Below are positions 1 through 9,979 of a stretch of 64,000 nucleotides of DNA, piece by piece. Origin of the DNA: Leishmania infantum JPCM5 (taxonomy: Eukaryota; Euglenozoa; Kinetoplastea; Trypanosomatida; Trypanosomatidae); contig NC_009404.2 of the NCBI RefSeq assembly GCF_000002875.2, positions 223,501 through 287,500 of the forward strand. Direction: 5' to 3'. Under the pieces are notes generated by a model. It was not told where the DNA came from. It saw nothing but the letters and a program-made list of their open reading frames with translations, and made no database searches. Position numbers and translations under genes: made by a program. Numbering within the stretch: the first letter of the stretch is position 1; every line of letters starts with the position of its first letter.

Positions 1-3000
1 TTTCTGCGGCAGCGCCGTCTGCCCTCCATCCTACTTGACAGCTGGGAGTTCCGCAAGCTGGCCGCTGAGGGGTCAGTTCTCGCCAACGCCATGCTCTCGT
101 ACGACGTCGACGGCGACGGGCTCGAGGAAGTGATTGTGGGCACAACGGAGGGCCTGTTGTGCGTCGTAAAGCCTGACCACCGCGAACCGCTCTTCCTGCG
201 AGTGCTCGCGGCGACCATCTCCGTGGTGCTGTACACACCCATTCAGAGCCGCCTCGTCCTCGTCACCCTTGAAGGGCAGTGCGAGGTCATTGACCACTTC
301 CTGAAGCCGACCCAGAAACAGCAGGCAGGCAGTGAGCCCGCCAACATGAACGCGACCTCGCCCACGGAGGGTGGTGATGGTGGCGCTGCAAGCGTGGGCG
401 GGCCGCGGTATCAGAGAACCGACAGCACCAGCTCACTGCCGCGCACTTCACCGCCTCTTAGCGGCGGTGGTCGTACAGCTGGAGGCGCTCGCGCCGTCGG
501 TGGGGGCGCCACCGCCTCTCCACACTCCGCAGGTAGGCCCTGGGGTGCTGAAAGTGCCATGCCCACCCGCGTCTTTCACGTGCCGTCCAACTGCCTCTGC
601 GCAGACCTCTCACCGGACAGAGACTCCGACCTTGTCTTCCTCGGCTCTTACGATCGACGCTTCTACGTGTACTCCATCATCAATGGCTCGTGTCTGCTCT
701 CCCTGTTCGTGCACGACCCCATTACGTCAGTGAAGGCGTTCGCTATTCCGACGTGCGCTGCAGACACGCACCCGGCCACCACCTTGTCGCCCATCTCCGT
801 CTGCGGCAAGCGAGTCTCTAATCGGGGAAGCAGATGCGGGAGTACTACGGGGTCGCAGAGAACACGCGCTAGCAGCAGCACCGGCACCGGTGCCTCGATA
901 CTGGTCGACTCCCCGCGCGAAATGGAAACGACGTCGGACAGGCCGGCAAAGGCCTCCGCGTTATCCTATATTCCGCTCGTGTTTATTTCTACCCCGACGC
1001 ATCTCATCCTCCTTCCTGCCGGGCTGGGCGATATCCAGCAATGGCGCAAGCTGCAGCCCAAGTCAGCGCACCTGCCCTTGACTGTGCAGCTCCGTAGCGA
1101 CGATCCACCGCTAACGCCGCATCCGCCACAGCATTCGAAGCAGCAGCAAGCGCAGCGCAAACACACTGGCCGGCGTTCCTCGTTGAACGGCGGCGGCGGA
1201 GCAGCAAACATGGGCGCAGCTTTGGCGACGTCGGCCACTGTGCATCTTCGCAGTGACGACAGCCACCCACGCGAGGGTGAGAGTGCCGTCCCGCCCCATA
1301 TGACGCGCGTGCCACCGGCTAGCTTGCCCAGTCTGCGCCAGCCTCTGTCAATGTCGGCGGACGCCGGTTTGAGAGGCGTTCTGGCGGGTAGTGCCCCGGG
1401 AGGGAAGGCTTCCAGTCGCCCAGGGCGACTTGGTGGCGCCGCGACAGAGCGCCGGTGCGACAGCGTTGCTGTGATAACGGGAGGAGCGCATCACACCTCA
1501 GCTGTTTCAGTGCCAGCCGCGATGACAGCAGCAGCAGTAGCAGCGGGTGCATCCGCCGGTTTGCCACTCAGCAGCAGTCAGCTGCGCCGCCAGGCTCGCA
1601 GGCATGCCATCCAAGCAGCGGAGATGGGCCGGCCAGTCCTCGTGAAGCCTCTGTGGGCGCTGCACATTGGGCGTCATGCACTCGACGTGCCCCTGCTTCA
1701 GCCAATGGTGAGCCCCGACGGCCACGTAGGCAGCCGCTTCGCATCAGCTGCGGCCGCAGCAGGGTCACCGCAGCCTTCGTCGGTTACCGGAGCCATCGAG
1801 CAGGAGGCCGCCCCAGGTACCGCTGCCGGCAACCCATCCGCGCTTCAGCCTTACGGAGGTGGACGATCCTCCATCATGTCCATACAGGGCTCTGTGAGTG
1901 GTACGACAACGAGCCAGCGTGCCGCGAATTCATCGGTTTTCTACGTCAGCTTGCCGTCGTCCACATCAGCGCTACAAGAAAGCACCGCTGCCAGCAGCAA
2001 CACCTGCAACAGCGTTGTCCGGCGAAGAGGCACGGTGGCTGGGTCGGCTGACCTTTGGCATCGCCGCGTCAATGGCCACAGCTGTGAAGGTGGTGAAGAC
2101 ACAGAGGCCTCCAACGCAACCCCAACGCTGTCTTCGATAGGTGTGGCGGCCGCACAGAACACTCGGCGATCGAGTTTGCGCACCCCGGCACGTTCTCTTT
2201 CCCGACAGCTGCGGCAGTGTAGTGCAAACGACAGTAGTGATGACGACGGGCCGGCAGTGGGTGGCCGGCGCTGCAGCAGTGGCGACGATGACGAAGATGC
2301 CGGGCTGCTGAGCGACGACGGAGCTCTCAGCTATGTAGGAGGCGCCGCCCCGGTGATGAGCGCGGGCGGCATGGCGGACAGGGCACATAAAGAAGATGAC
2401 AATAGCGACGGTGGCTACGGCACGGCGACCGATGAAGACTTCGGGCTCGACAGGTCAGGCGCTAGTACCACAAGAAGCTGCTGCAGCAGCAGTGGTGCTA
2501 GTGACCGCAGCTCCAGCATCGAAGTTAATGCGGGCATCGAAATTGGTGGGCGTCGCGCGCTGACTAGCAACTCGATGCGTCACTCGCGACACCATCACCA
2601 CCACGGCACAGACACTGCCGAGCCGGCGTTGTTGGCGCGCAGTCTGTCCCACAGGCGAGCGGAGAGCGCGCCGACGATACTGCTGCGCCGCACTAGGATC
2701 GCGGACGGTGCCGACAACGAAAACAGCAACGCCGGCGCAGTGGGGCTGCTGGAAACCCCTACCCCAACGAAGGAAGCCGCGCATGTGTCTCTGGTGGGCG
2801 TTGTAGAGCAGAAAAGCGAGCGTCGCGCGCGTCAACGCCATCGATGGGCAGCCTCGAGAGGACAAGGCGAGAGGGGAGGTCGTGGACCATCGCGTGAACG
2901 TCACGCACAGGTGTCCGTTTCTCGGCAGCAGTACGCACAACAGCACACGTCGGCACACAGCGCGTCTCCTCCTCTAGCCGCTGTCGCATCAGCCCCAGTC

Positions 3001-4653
3001 GGCGCGGGGGTGCGACTGCCCACCTCCGTTGATGTGTCAGTGGGGGCGTCGCAGGTCGCAGTGGCTCTCAGCTGCGAGGATGGCCTCGCGTTGGAGCTGC
3101 GCTTTTCGATTGCGCGCCTTTCCTCCCTCTCAAGGTGCGAGCGGAGGCTGCCACGCGGGACAGTTCGGCTTTACGACATGCAAAATCCGCGGGGCCGGCA
3201 CGCCACGGCCGGCGCGGCCCGCAGAAAGGGCGGCGGTGCCACCAAAGGTTCCAGGCCGAGGGGTGAAATTCCCGGTCGCGACGATGGCGGCGGTTCCAGC
3301 ATGCGACCCGCCTCACCTTCGACATCGCCGGAGGATGCGCGCTTGCGTCAGCCGCACCGCAGCCGCGGCTCACAGCGGCAGCAGCCGCAACGAAAGGGCG
3401 CATCGCCGGTGACGTACAACATATACTTGCCAGCACCAGCCGCGGGGCAGGTGGGGACAGCAGCGGCGCTGTCGTCACTGTCTCATATCTCCGGCTTATC
3501 TTTCACATCTTCGCATCAACGGCAGTGCAGTCGGAGCGGTCGCCGTGGATGCGGCGACGCAGGCGGTGCTCTGGCAACGACTACAGTAATAAGCACCCCT
3601 GCGGTCACCAATGTCGCTGGTGCTGCAGGAGTGTCGTTGGCGCAAGACGACACAGCGTGCCCTGCGTCAGCGACAGCGAACCATCCTCTAGGGGTGTCGG
3701 CTGGCGATGCATCCATGCTTGACGCAGACGGCGGAGCCGGCAGAAACAGCCGTGACGCGTATGTCCAGCACTACCGGGAGGATGCCCTTGTGTTGCAAGC
3801 TCAGTGTCTCTGGGCGGCGCGCCTCAGCGATAGCCCTCTCGTGCAACGTTCTCGCGTGTTCAGCGTTCGTGATCACCACCTCGATAACGCGTTTTGCACG
3901 GTGTTCGTCGCCGCCAACGGCACCTGTTTTGCTGTTGACGGCGACACCTTGTCCGTCGTGGAGTGCTGCATCAAGGAGGACTGCAGCTCCTTCACGCTGA
4001 TGGTTGGGCCGCTATCCACGACGCCAATGCTGCCGGCGAGGGCGAGTGCGACGACGCTGCAGGAGGCAACCGCGGACGCGTCCGCTTGGGTCAAAGATGG
4101 GGTGGCGAACGGCGTGTCCGCGGCCACGATGAGCTTCAATGTTCTCCGTGGCGCAGTGGGGCGCACGATATCCTGTGTTTGCGTCGGCCTTGATGAGTTG
4201 TGCGTGTACTCGGTCGGGGAGGCGAATGAGCTGTGGGGGCGCCGTGACTGCTCCACCGGTGAGTCTGTTACCTCTGGCGCCAACGAGCAGATCTCGCTTC
4301 TCTCGCGGTGCTTGCCGGACAAGAGCTGCGCGTCTGTGGCGGAGGCTGCCGGCGCGCTTACTGGTGAAGCGGGCCAGGGAATGGATGCCCCTGCGGGATG
4401 CTCTCTAGCTTCCATGGACTCGGGAGAGCAAGCGCTGCTGCGTCAACTCGCCGTGCGACTCCGTCAGCACGAGCAGTACGCCAGCCCCCCCTCCCACCAT
4501 GACAGAGGTACGGGTGCTGGCGCTGCCTCCGGAGGCGAGCATGCGATCGAGACCGATGAAGAGGCTCTCATGCGCGTGAAGAAACTGCTGCTCTACGACT
4601 ACTCGGAGCAAGAGTGGGAGAGGCTGCAGTGGCTTGATCATGCCCTGACGTAA
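1..4653 (+). CDS. Large FG-GAP/beta-propeller-like protein, 5' truncated
   Basis: The frame is open from the first base, so the true start lies upstream. The first visible ATG is at 91, and 1550 residues are visible. Near the left edge a segment reads DVDGDGLEEVIVGTTEG, followed by hydrophobic strands. A second one (visible residues about 192-225) contains LVFLGSYDRRFYVYSI. These resemble FG-GAP/Ca-binding blade repeats, and the spacing recalls the ITFG2 subunit of KICSTOR (mTORC1 regulation). That assignment is an inference from two short stretches. Residues about 330-1250 are mostly Ser/Ala/Gly/His-rich low complexity. Folded-looking segments return at about 1240-1340 and 1390-1430, and the C-terminus (EALMRVKKLLLYDYSEQEW) looks helical. 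It is followed by a (TG)n-containing spacer. The reading frame is secure; the function is weak. Confidence 0.85.
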   Translation, partial: FLRQRRLPSILLDSWEFRKLAAEGSVLANAMLSYDVDGDGLEEVIVGTTEGLLCVVKPDHREPLFLRVLAATISVVLYTPIQSRLVLVTLEGQCEVIDHFLKPTQKQQAGSEPANMNATSPTEGGDGGAASVGGPRYQRTDSTSSLPRTSPPLSGGGRTAGGARAVGGGATASPHSAGRPWGAESAMPTRVFHVPSNCLCADLSPDRDSDLVFLGSYDRRFYVYSIINGSCLLSLFVHDPITSVKAFAIPTCAADTHPATTLSPISVCGKRVSNRGSRCGSTTGSQRTRASSSTGTGASILVDSPREMETTSDRPAKASALSYIPLVFISTPTHLILLPAGLGDIQQWRKLQPKSAHLPLTVQLRSDDPPLTPHPPQHSKQQQAQRKHTGRRSSLNGGGGAANMGAALATSATVHLRSDDSHPREGESAVPPHMTRVPPASLPSLRQPLSMSADAGLRGVLAGSAPGGKASSRPGRLGGAATERRCDSVAVITGGAHHTSAVSVPAAMTAAAVAAGASAGLPLSSSQLRRQARRHAIQAAEMGRPVLVKPLWALHIGRHALDVPLLQPMVSPDGHVGSRFASAAAAAGSPQPSSVTGAIEQEAAPGTAAGNPSALQPYGGGRSSIMSIQGSVSGTTTSQRAANSSVFYVSLPSSTSALQESTAASSNTCNSVVRRRGTVAGSADLWHRRVNGHSCEGGEDTEASNATPTLSSIGVAAAQNTRRSSLRTPARSLSRQLRQCSANDSSDDDGPAVGGRRCSSGDDDEDAGLLSDDGALSYVGGAAPVMSAGGMADRAHKEDDNSDGGYGTATDEDFGLDRSGASTTRSCCSSSGASDRSSSIEVNAGIEIGGRRALTSNSMRHSRHHHHHGTDTAEPALLARSLSHRRAESAPTILLRRTRIADGADNENSNAGAVGLLETPTPTKEAAHVSLVGVVEQKSERRARQRHRWAASRGQGERGGRGPSRERHAQVSVSRQQYAQQHTSAHSASPPLAAVASAPVGAGVRLPTSVDVSVGASQVAVALSCEDGLALELRFSIARLSSLSRCERRLPRGTVRLYDMQNPRGRHATAGAARRKGGGATKGSRPRGEIPGRDDGGGSSMRPASPSTSPEDARLRQPHRSRGSQRQQPQRKGASPVTYNIYLPAPAAGQVGTAAALSSLSHISGLSFTSSHQRQCSRSGRRGCGDAGGALATTTVISTPAVTNVAGAAGVSLAQDDTACPASATANHPLGVSAGDASMLDADGGAGRNSRDAYVQHYREDALVLQAQCLWAARLSDSPLVQRSRVFSVRDHHLDNAFCTVFVAANGTCFAVDGDTLSVVECCIKEDCSSFTLMVGPLSTTPMLPARASATTLQEATADASAWVKDGVANGVSAATMSFNVLRGAVGRTISCVCVGLDELCVYSVGEANELWGRRDCSTGESVTSGANEQISLLSRCLPDKSCASVAEAAGALTGEAGQGMDAPAGCSLASMDSGEQALLRQLAVRLRQHEQYASPPSHHDRGTGAGAASGGEHAIETDEEALMRVKKLLLYDYSEQEWERLQWLDHALT

Positions 4654-6319
4654 GTCTCTCCGTGCTTGTAGGTCTTCGAAGGTGTGTGCTTGTGTGTGTG
4701 TGTGTGTGTGTACTGCGAGCCGTTTTTTGTTGTTGCCTGCGCGGCAAACCCCATGTGTGCGCGTGTGGTTCAACCCACCGCGTGAGCGAAGATAAGCAGC
4801 ATGACCGGGAGACAAGAGAAAAATGAGACAGCCACGACGCGTGAATACCGTTATGGTTGTGCTAGTAGCAGCGCCCCCTCCCCTCCTCCTCCCCTCCCCC
4901 TCTGCAGAAGGTGGCCGTTGAATAACTGAAAGGGCGGGAAAATGGAAAGGGCATCGGTTGCCGAGGGCGAAGCGGACCTTTGGCCCCGAAGCGCATGGCG
5001 GCTGCGGGATGGGGAGGCAGCACTGCACTGATGAATGACCAGCGAGAGATGGATCACAGCGGAAGAGGAAGCTGAGGAAGGGTCTCGCGTGTTTTCGCCT
5101 TCGATGCCCTCTTCGTCTCTCTGCTCTCCCTCATTGCCCGCCTCATCATAGCGCCTTCCTCGCCCTTGCCCATCCCCACCCCAAGTCGCCGCCTCCCTGC
5201 GTATCTGCGTCAAACAACGCCTTTCCCCTTGCCGTGCGTGGCCTCTCCTGCTGCTTTCCTGCTCCGGTTCTCCTTCCGCTGTGGCGGTCACTGCGATGGA
5301 CATCCCCCTCTCCTTTCCGACAATCACGCAATATGCACATGCGCATGCACAGCTGCAGCCGAAGTCCACCCTCGCCCCCCCTCCTCCCTCCCTAAACGGG
5401 AAAAGAGCTTCCTCGGGGGAGATAGACGCATGTGTATGTATACATAAACAGATAGGCACAATTGCACCCGCACGCCGCATCCAACACCGGCAGCCCCCTC
5501 TCCCACGCAAGCACGGCCAGGGATAGCAACAACGGCACACTAGCCACACGCGTCTGCGACTCATAGACCTTGAAGCCGCATACAAGCTCACGTACAGGGG
5601 CACTCAAGCGCGCGCGCACCCACCCTCGCCCCTACTCGCAGTCAAAGGCCTTGTTAGCCTGTTTCTTTCCCATAAGGTGCTAAGCGCGGTACAAAAGAGG
5701 TGAAAAGTCGTGCGTGCGTTTCGAGTGTGGCGCCAAGGCCGCCGCGCTCCCACCCCCACTCTCCTCCCGTCCCTTTGTGGCTTGCTGCTGGTACTACGGT
5801 TATCGTGGCTTAGGGCGGCGGTTCTTGTGCAATATTAATTTTCGTTCTTTTCGCGGGGGGTGCTTCACCCTTTTCGTGTTCTCTGTTCTCCTCTCATACA
5901 CTCGGCAGTACATGAGCTTCTCCCCCACCACCATTGTCACCATCCCCATCACCACTGCAACCGGAGCAGCCTCTACCGCCCCTATCGCTGCTCATATGCG
6001 TTTTGTTATTTTCCTTCAGCTGCTCCCGGCAGATCCTGTTGCATTAATTCGCTGTCTTCGTTCGCCGTGTGACTTGCCAGGCAGAACCGCCGACTCCTCT
6101 CTATTCCCACCGCCCCCCCTCCCAAACACACACACACACACGCGCGCACATTCTCTCCCTGAACTGGCACCAGGGCTGAGGCACCGTCGCACGCACACAG
6201 TGCCGGCGGATGCATTCAGCAGCATCTGCGCGAGCGTGTCGCAGTGCAGACACCCCGGCACGTGACCGTACCTGCCGTGAAAAAACGCAAAACAGAAAAC
6301 AATAAACCCGCTCGCCGTC
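4654..6319. other. Intergenic spacer
   Basis: No credible gene. It contains a (TG)n run at 4691-4711, several C/T-rich tracts, and a pyrimidine stretch plus (CA)n near 6090-6170. The pyrimidine tract is followed by AG at 6172-6173, a plausible but weak trans-splice acceptor for the next gene. Overlapping open frames here are Pro/Arg/Ser-rich and have no coding-like third-position bias. Confidence 0.6.
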
Positions 6320-9300
6320 ATGCAAATGCTGCGACAAGCATTAGCACCGCTGGATGTAAACGGATCCTCGATCTCGCACGACACAGCCTCAGCCGCACCG
6401 CACAGCATCAGCGGCGGTGGTGGTAGCTGCACGACCCGCGATGTGGCTGGCATCACGGATGGAGGCGCAGGCGTCTCGAAGCACCTAGAATTGGCCAAGC
6501 ACGGCCACCACAGTCAGAAGCACAACAAGCGTCGGCCCTCGTCGTCATCTCCAGCCAATAAGGCTTCTGCGCTTGTGCAGGCCATTAGGGAACAGCAGGT
6601 GGGCCATGCGAGGGAGATGCATGTGCCCGCCTTGGACGGCGTATCGCCACACATGGATGCCGCCCGGGCCTCCACTGAGGAGCACGTGGGAATCAACTGT
6701 CGAGCAGCCCACGTCCCAGCGCCGCATGACATCACAGCATTTCCTGTTGCAGCCGCGTCTGCAACGCCGTCACCTCATTCAGCAAGGGGCACCGAAGTCG
6801 TGGATATGAACCCTCACCCTAGTGTGGCTGCAGCCTCTCGCGAATCAGGCGCGACCGTGATGGTGGCCGCGGCGCACCCACCACTCTCTAACAAGCTGAA
6901 TACGCCGTCGCGTCGCTCATCGATGGCGCGGCTGCGACAGCAAGTCAAGGCGCAGCTGAAGGGCGTAGAAGTTGCTGAGCCTGCCGACGACACGTCACCG
7001 GCCTCGGCATGCGACTCTGACGCCGTTGCTGCGGCGCTTCAAAACGGAGCAGCACAAGGAGGGGAGACGGAAGAGCAGCTGTCGCTTTACTCGCACCAGC
7101 CAGCATTACCGAGCACTCTCCTCGCCTTCTCGACGTCGGCCGAGGTCGCATCACTCAAGGGAAGCGGCACGGCCACAGAAGCACTCGCCATGCCGGCGGT
7201 GCCCTCAGTCGGCGCCGCCAAAGTCCTGCCACACGGCCTGCGGTCCCCCAGCGCCATCACAGACGTCGGTGCAGCACCGCTCGACTACTCAGGGCTGGGC
7301 ACTGAGGAGAGTGAGCCCGTGAGCAATGTCAGCCCGGCGCGATATTACTATCAGCAGCAGCAGAAGAAGCGCTCTGCCTCGTTACTCAAACAGCGAACCG
7401 ACGGTGTTGCTTCGAGTCAAATCGGAGGTGCGCTGCAGCCGAATGCCCCGTTTCACGCGCTGCAGTTTGGGTCTTGCGCTCCAGCGAACCCTGTCGGGTC
7501 ACCGCCACTGTTATGCCGCAGCGAAGTGCCGCATCGTCTGCACAGCCCGCACCAATGCCACGGCCTCCGCGTCGACAGCGAAGAGAGCGCTGACGCGAAC
7601 TTTCGACCGGGCAGCAGAGCGAGCAGAGAGTCTTGCGGCACTGTCACCCTACGCAGCCGGCCAGCACGCCCTACAAAGGCAGTTGCCGGCGGTCGCTCCT
7701 CAACCTCTTCGCCGGTGGTGAGTGACTGCGAGCTGCCGTCGCTGATCGTGTGCCCCTTCGCCTTCACGGGCTGCTGCGCCGAGGGCGCCCACAGGAGCGC
7801 CGACCTGCACAAAGGCACCACACTGCACCATCACCTCATAGCCGTTGCAGCGTGTGTGCAGCGGATGCGCGTGCGCCAGCAGGAGCTCGAGCGGCTAGTG
7901 CGCGGGCTGCAGCAGCAGGTGCACACGCAGGCGCTGATGCTTCGTGAGGCGAGAGAGATGGAAAGGGCTCGGCAGCGCCCTGCTGCGAGCCGCAGCGAGC
8001 TGATCAGCTCACGGGAGTCGTCGCTGGATAGTTGTCTTTGCCTCGCACCCACGCCAGCCGGTGGAACCAACGCGCTGAATGCGCACAAAGACCGCAAGGC
8101 GCTCCCGCGCGACGTGAGCATTCGTGAGCCGCTTGTCACGGAATACGGCACAGGCGACGGAGACGGTGACAGTGCTGGAAAGAACGCCAGCGAAAACTAC
8201 GCCGGTAGCGACTCGCCCGGTCGACGCGCACAACCACCACACGGCATTCAAATGCAACGCGGTGGCAGCCACGGTGTTCGCAGAGGTGACGGCGACAGGG
8301 ATGGCGCCCGGCTGTACGCGCGTCAGCTGCGCATGCGCATCTCGGCAGGACAACAACGGCTGCATATGGTCGACGCTCCATCAAGTACAAGCGTATTGCT
8401 GACTCCTGTGCGGCGCGGGCTGCGTTCATTGGCGAGTGCTGTGACGGCGGCCGCAGTCCAAAAGACCACCGTTGCAGAGGTGCAGGGGCTCGGCGAGAAG
8501 ATGCGACGTGCAACGGCAGTGCAGCAGAAGCAGCAAGAGCAACGGCAAGGTAGCGCAAACGGTGGCGAACAAGCACGAAGCTGCACTCCGCAGCCGAATA
8601 ATCTGCACAGAGACGGTATCGAGGATTTCTCCAGTGTTTCAGGCGATGGGCTAGGTGATGATGATGATAGTGTTCAAGGGAAGCGCTGTATGACAACGTC
8701 GTCAGCGGCGCGACTCTCCGATGCAGACATCTGCACCGAAAGCGGCTGCTCACCGGCACGGCACGGCAGGTGTGTTGCGGCGCCCTGCGTGCACTATGGC
8801 GCCTACCCACGGCAGCAGCCCGGCGCGGGGGGCAGTACCGAGGTGAGCGGGATGAGCAACGTACCGCCCTACCAACTTCCAAATGAGTCTGTGAGCCCGA
8901 TTAGAAGCGCCTCCCTCGACCTCGACGACCACGAGGACGACACTGACGCTGGTGCCATGCGTCAGCAGCTCTTGAACCTCACCTCGACGGAGATCCCAGT
9001 GGCTACCAGCGCTGACGAGAGCTGTATCACCGGCCGCACGGGCCAACCCGGTGCGCGTGCGAAGCGGAAGACAGGCCTGCAACTATCCCCTGCCGCGTCG
9101 CCCCGCTCGGCGCCGTCGCTGGTTAGCGCGACCTACCGGCCGTCCGAACTCGCCTGTGCAGAGGGCAGCGATGATGAGGATGCCGTGCATTTGACGGGCC
9201 GATTCTCACCGACAATGGAAAGCGCAAGCGCGGTGCTCGCAGCGAATCGGCAGGTGCGCACCGACGACGCATCGAAGCCTCTCCTGGTCGACGGCGTGCG

Positions 9301-9979
9301 GCTTGCGGCTCCCCTCCAGAGGCCGACGCTAGTGCGCAAATCAGACGTTGTGCCGTCGCCCCCAACTGCGCGTGATGGCGCTGATCGGATCAAGACCGCG
9401 CTGCCACCTGTAACGCCGCCCTCCTTGACCACTCTAGCGGCTGCTTCGGTTGCCACCGCCGCCACCAGCATTCTGAGCAAGTCGTTTGACAAGCGATCAC
9501 GGCAGATGAGCGCGCCAGAAAGCGGCGGCACACGTAGGCCGCTCTCCGGCATCAACTTCGACGCACCATCATCCGCACTGTCCGTGAGGGCATCACTCCT
9601 AGTCGCAGCAGACAGCGGAGCCCCCATCGCGAATCACAGCCGTGTTCATGCCTCGTACGACGGCATTTCAGTGGCTACGCCTCTGCCGGAGTCGGTGTCG
9701 AAGCGAAACTCGGTCTCGAAGAGCCACCTAGTGCATGCCCACAGCTACCGCATCGACAAGGACGCGACTGGCGAGCATAGCGGTGTCTTGGCTGGTAGTG
9801 CAGATTACGCGCTTGGCGGACCTGGAAAGCGCGGAGGGCGTCGAAGTGGATCACAGACACGCCGTGGCGCAGTCATACGCCGCCCGTTGCACGTGACAAG
9901 CGTTCTCTCCCCGCAGGAGGCCGCTGATCAGGGGGTGGCGGTGCATCCCGTGGGCCTCCCCCCAAGGCGAGAATCATAA
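6320..9979 (+). CDS. Low-complexity protein with TRAF-type zinc finger and coiled coil
   Basis: A 1219-residue frame starting at the first in-frame ATG. Most of the protein is Ser/Ala/Gly/Thr-rich and probably disordered. The recognisable part is at residues 478-503, where Cys478-x6-Cys485-x11-His497-x5-His503 fits the TRAF-type zinc-finger spacing (it begins CPFAFTGC). A heptad-like helix follows at about 505-555 (RQQELERLVRGLQQQ), as in proteins that pair a TRAF finger with an oligomerising coiled coil. No RING or MATH domain is visible. A role as a scaffold or adaptor is inference. Many Ser-Pro and Arg-x-x-Ser sites suggest phosphorylation. The gene is certain; the finger assignment is moderately secure and the cellular role unknown. 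Confidence 0.85.
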   Translation: MQMLRQALAPLDVNGSSISHDTASAAPHSISGGGGSCTTRDVAGITDGGAGVSKHLELAKHGHHSQKHNKRRPSSSSPANKASALVQAIREQQVGHAREMHVPALDGVSPHMDAARASTEEHVGINCRAAHVPAPHDITAFPVAAASATPSPHSARGTEVVDMNPHPSVAAASRESGATVMVAAAHPPLSNKLNTPSRRSSMARLRQQVKAQLKGVEVAEPADDTSPASACDSDAVAAALQNGAAQGGETEEQLSLYSHQPALPSTLLAFSTSAEVASLKGSGTATEALAMPAVPSVGAAKVLPHGLRSPSAITDVGAAPLDYSGLGTEESEPVSNVSPARYYYQQQQKKRSASLLKQRTDGVASSQIGGALQPNAPFHALQFGSCAPANPVGSPPLLCRSEVPHRLHSPHQCHGLRVDSEESADANFRPGSRASRESCGTVTLRSRPARPTKAVAGGRSSTSSPVVSDCELPSLIVCPFAFTGCCAEGAHRSADLHKGTTLHHHLIAVAACVQRMRVRQQELERLVRGLQQQVHTQALMLREAREMERARQRPAASRSELISSRESSLDSCLCLAPTPAGGTNALNAHKDRKALPRDVSIREPLVTEYGTGDGDGDSAGKNASENYAGSDSPGRRAQPPHGIQMQRGGSHGVRRGDGDRDGARLYARQLRMRISAGQQRLHMVDAPSSTSVLLTPVRRGLRSLASAVTAAAVQKTTVAEVQGLGEKMRRATAVQQKQQEQRQGSANGGEQARSCTPQPNNLHRDGIEDFSSVSGDGLGDDDDSVQGKRCMTTSSAARLSDADICTESGCSPARHGRCVAAPCVHYGAYPRQQPGAGGSTEVSGMSNVPPYQLPNESVSPIRSASLDLDDHEDDTDAGAMRQQLLNLTSTEIPVATSADESCITGRTGQPGARAKRKTGLQLSPAASPRSAPSLVSATYRPSELACAEGSDDEDAVHLTGRFSPTMESASAVLAANRQVRTDDASKPLLVDGVRLAAPLQRPTLVRKSDVVPSPPTARDGADRIKTALPPVTPPSLTTLAAASVATAATSILSKSFDKRSRQMSAPESGGTRRPLSGINFDAPSSALSVRASLLVAADSGAPIANHSRVHASYDGISVATPLPESVSKRNSVSKSHLVHAHSYRIDKDATGEHSGVLAGSADYALGGPGKRGGRRSGSQTRRGAVIRRPLHVTSVLSPQEAADQGVAVHPVGLPPRRES

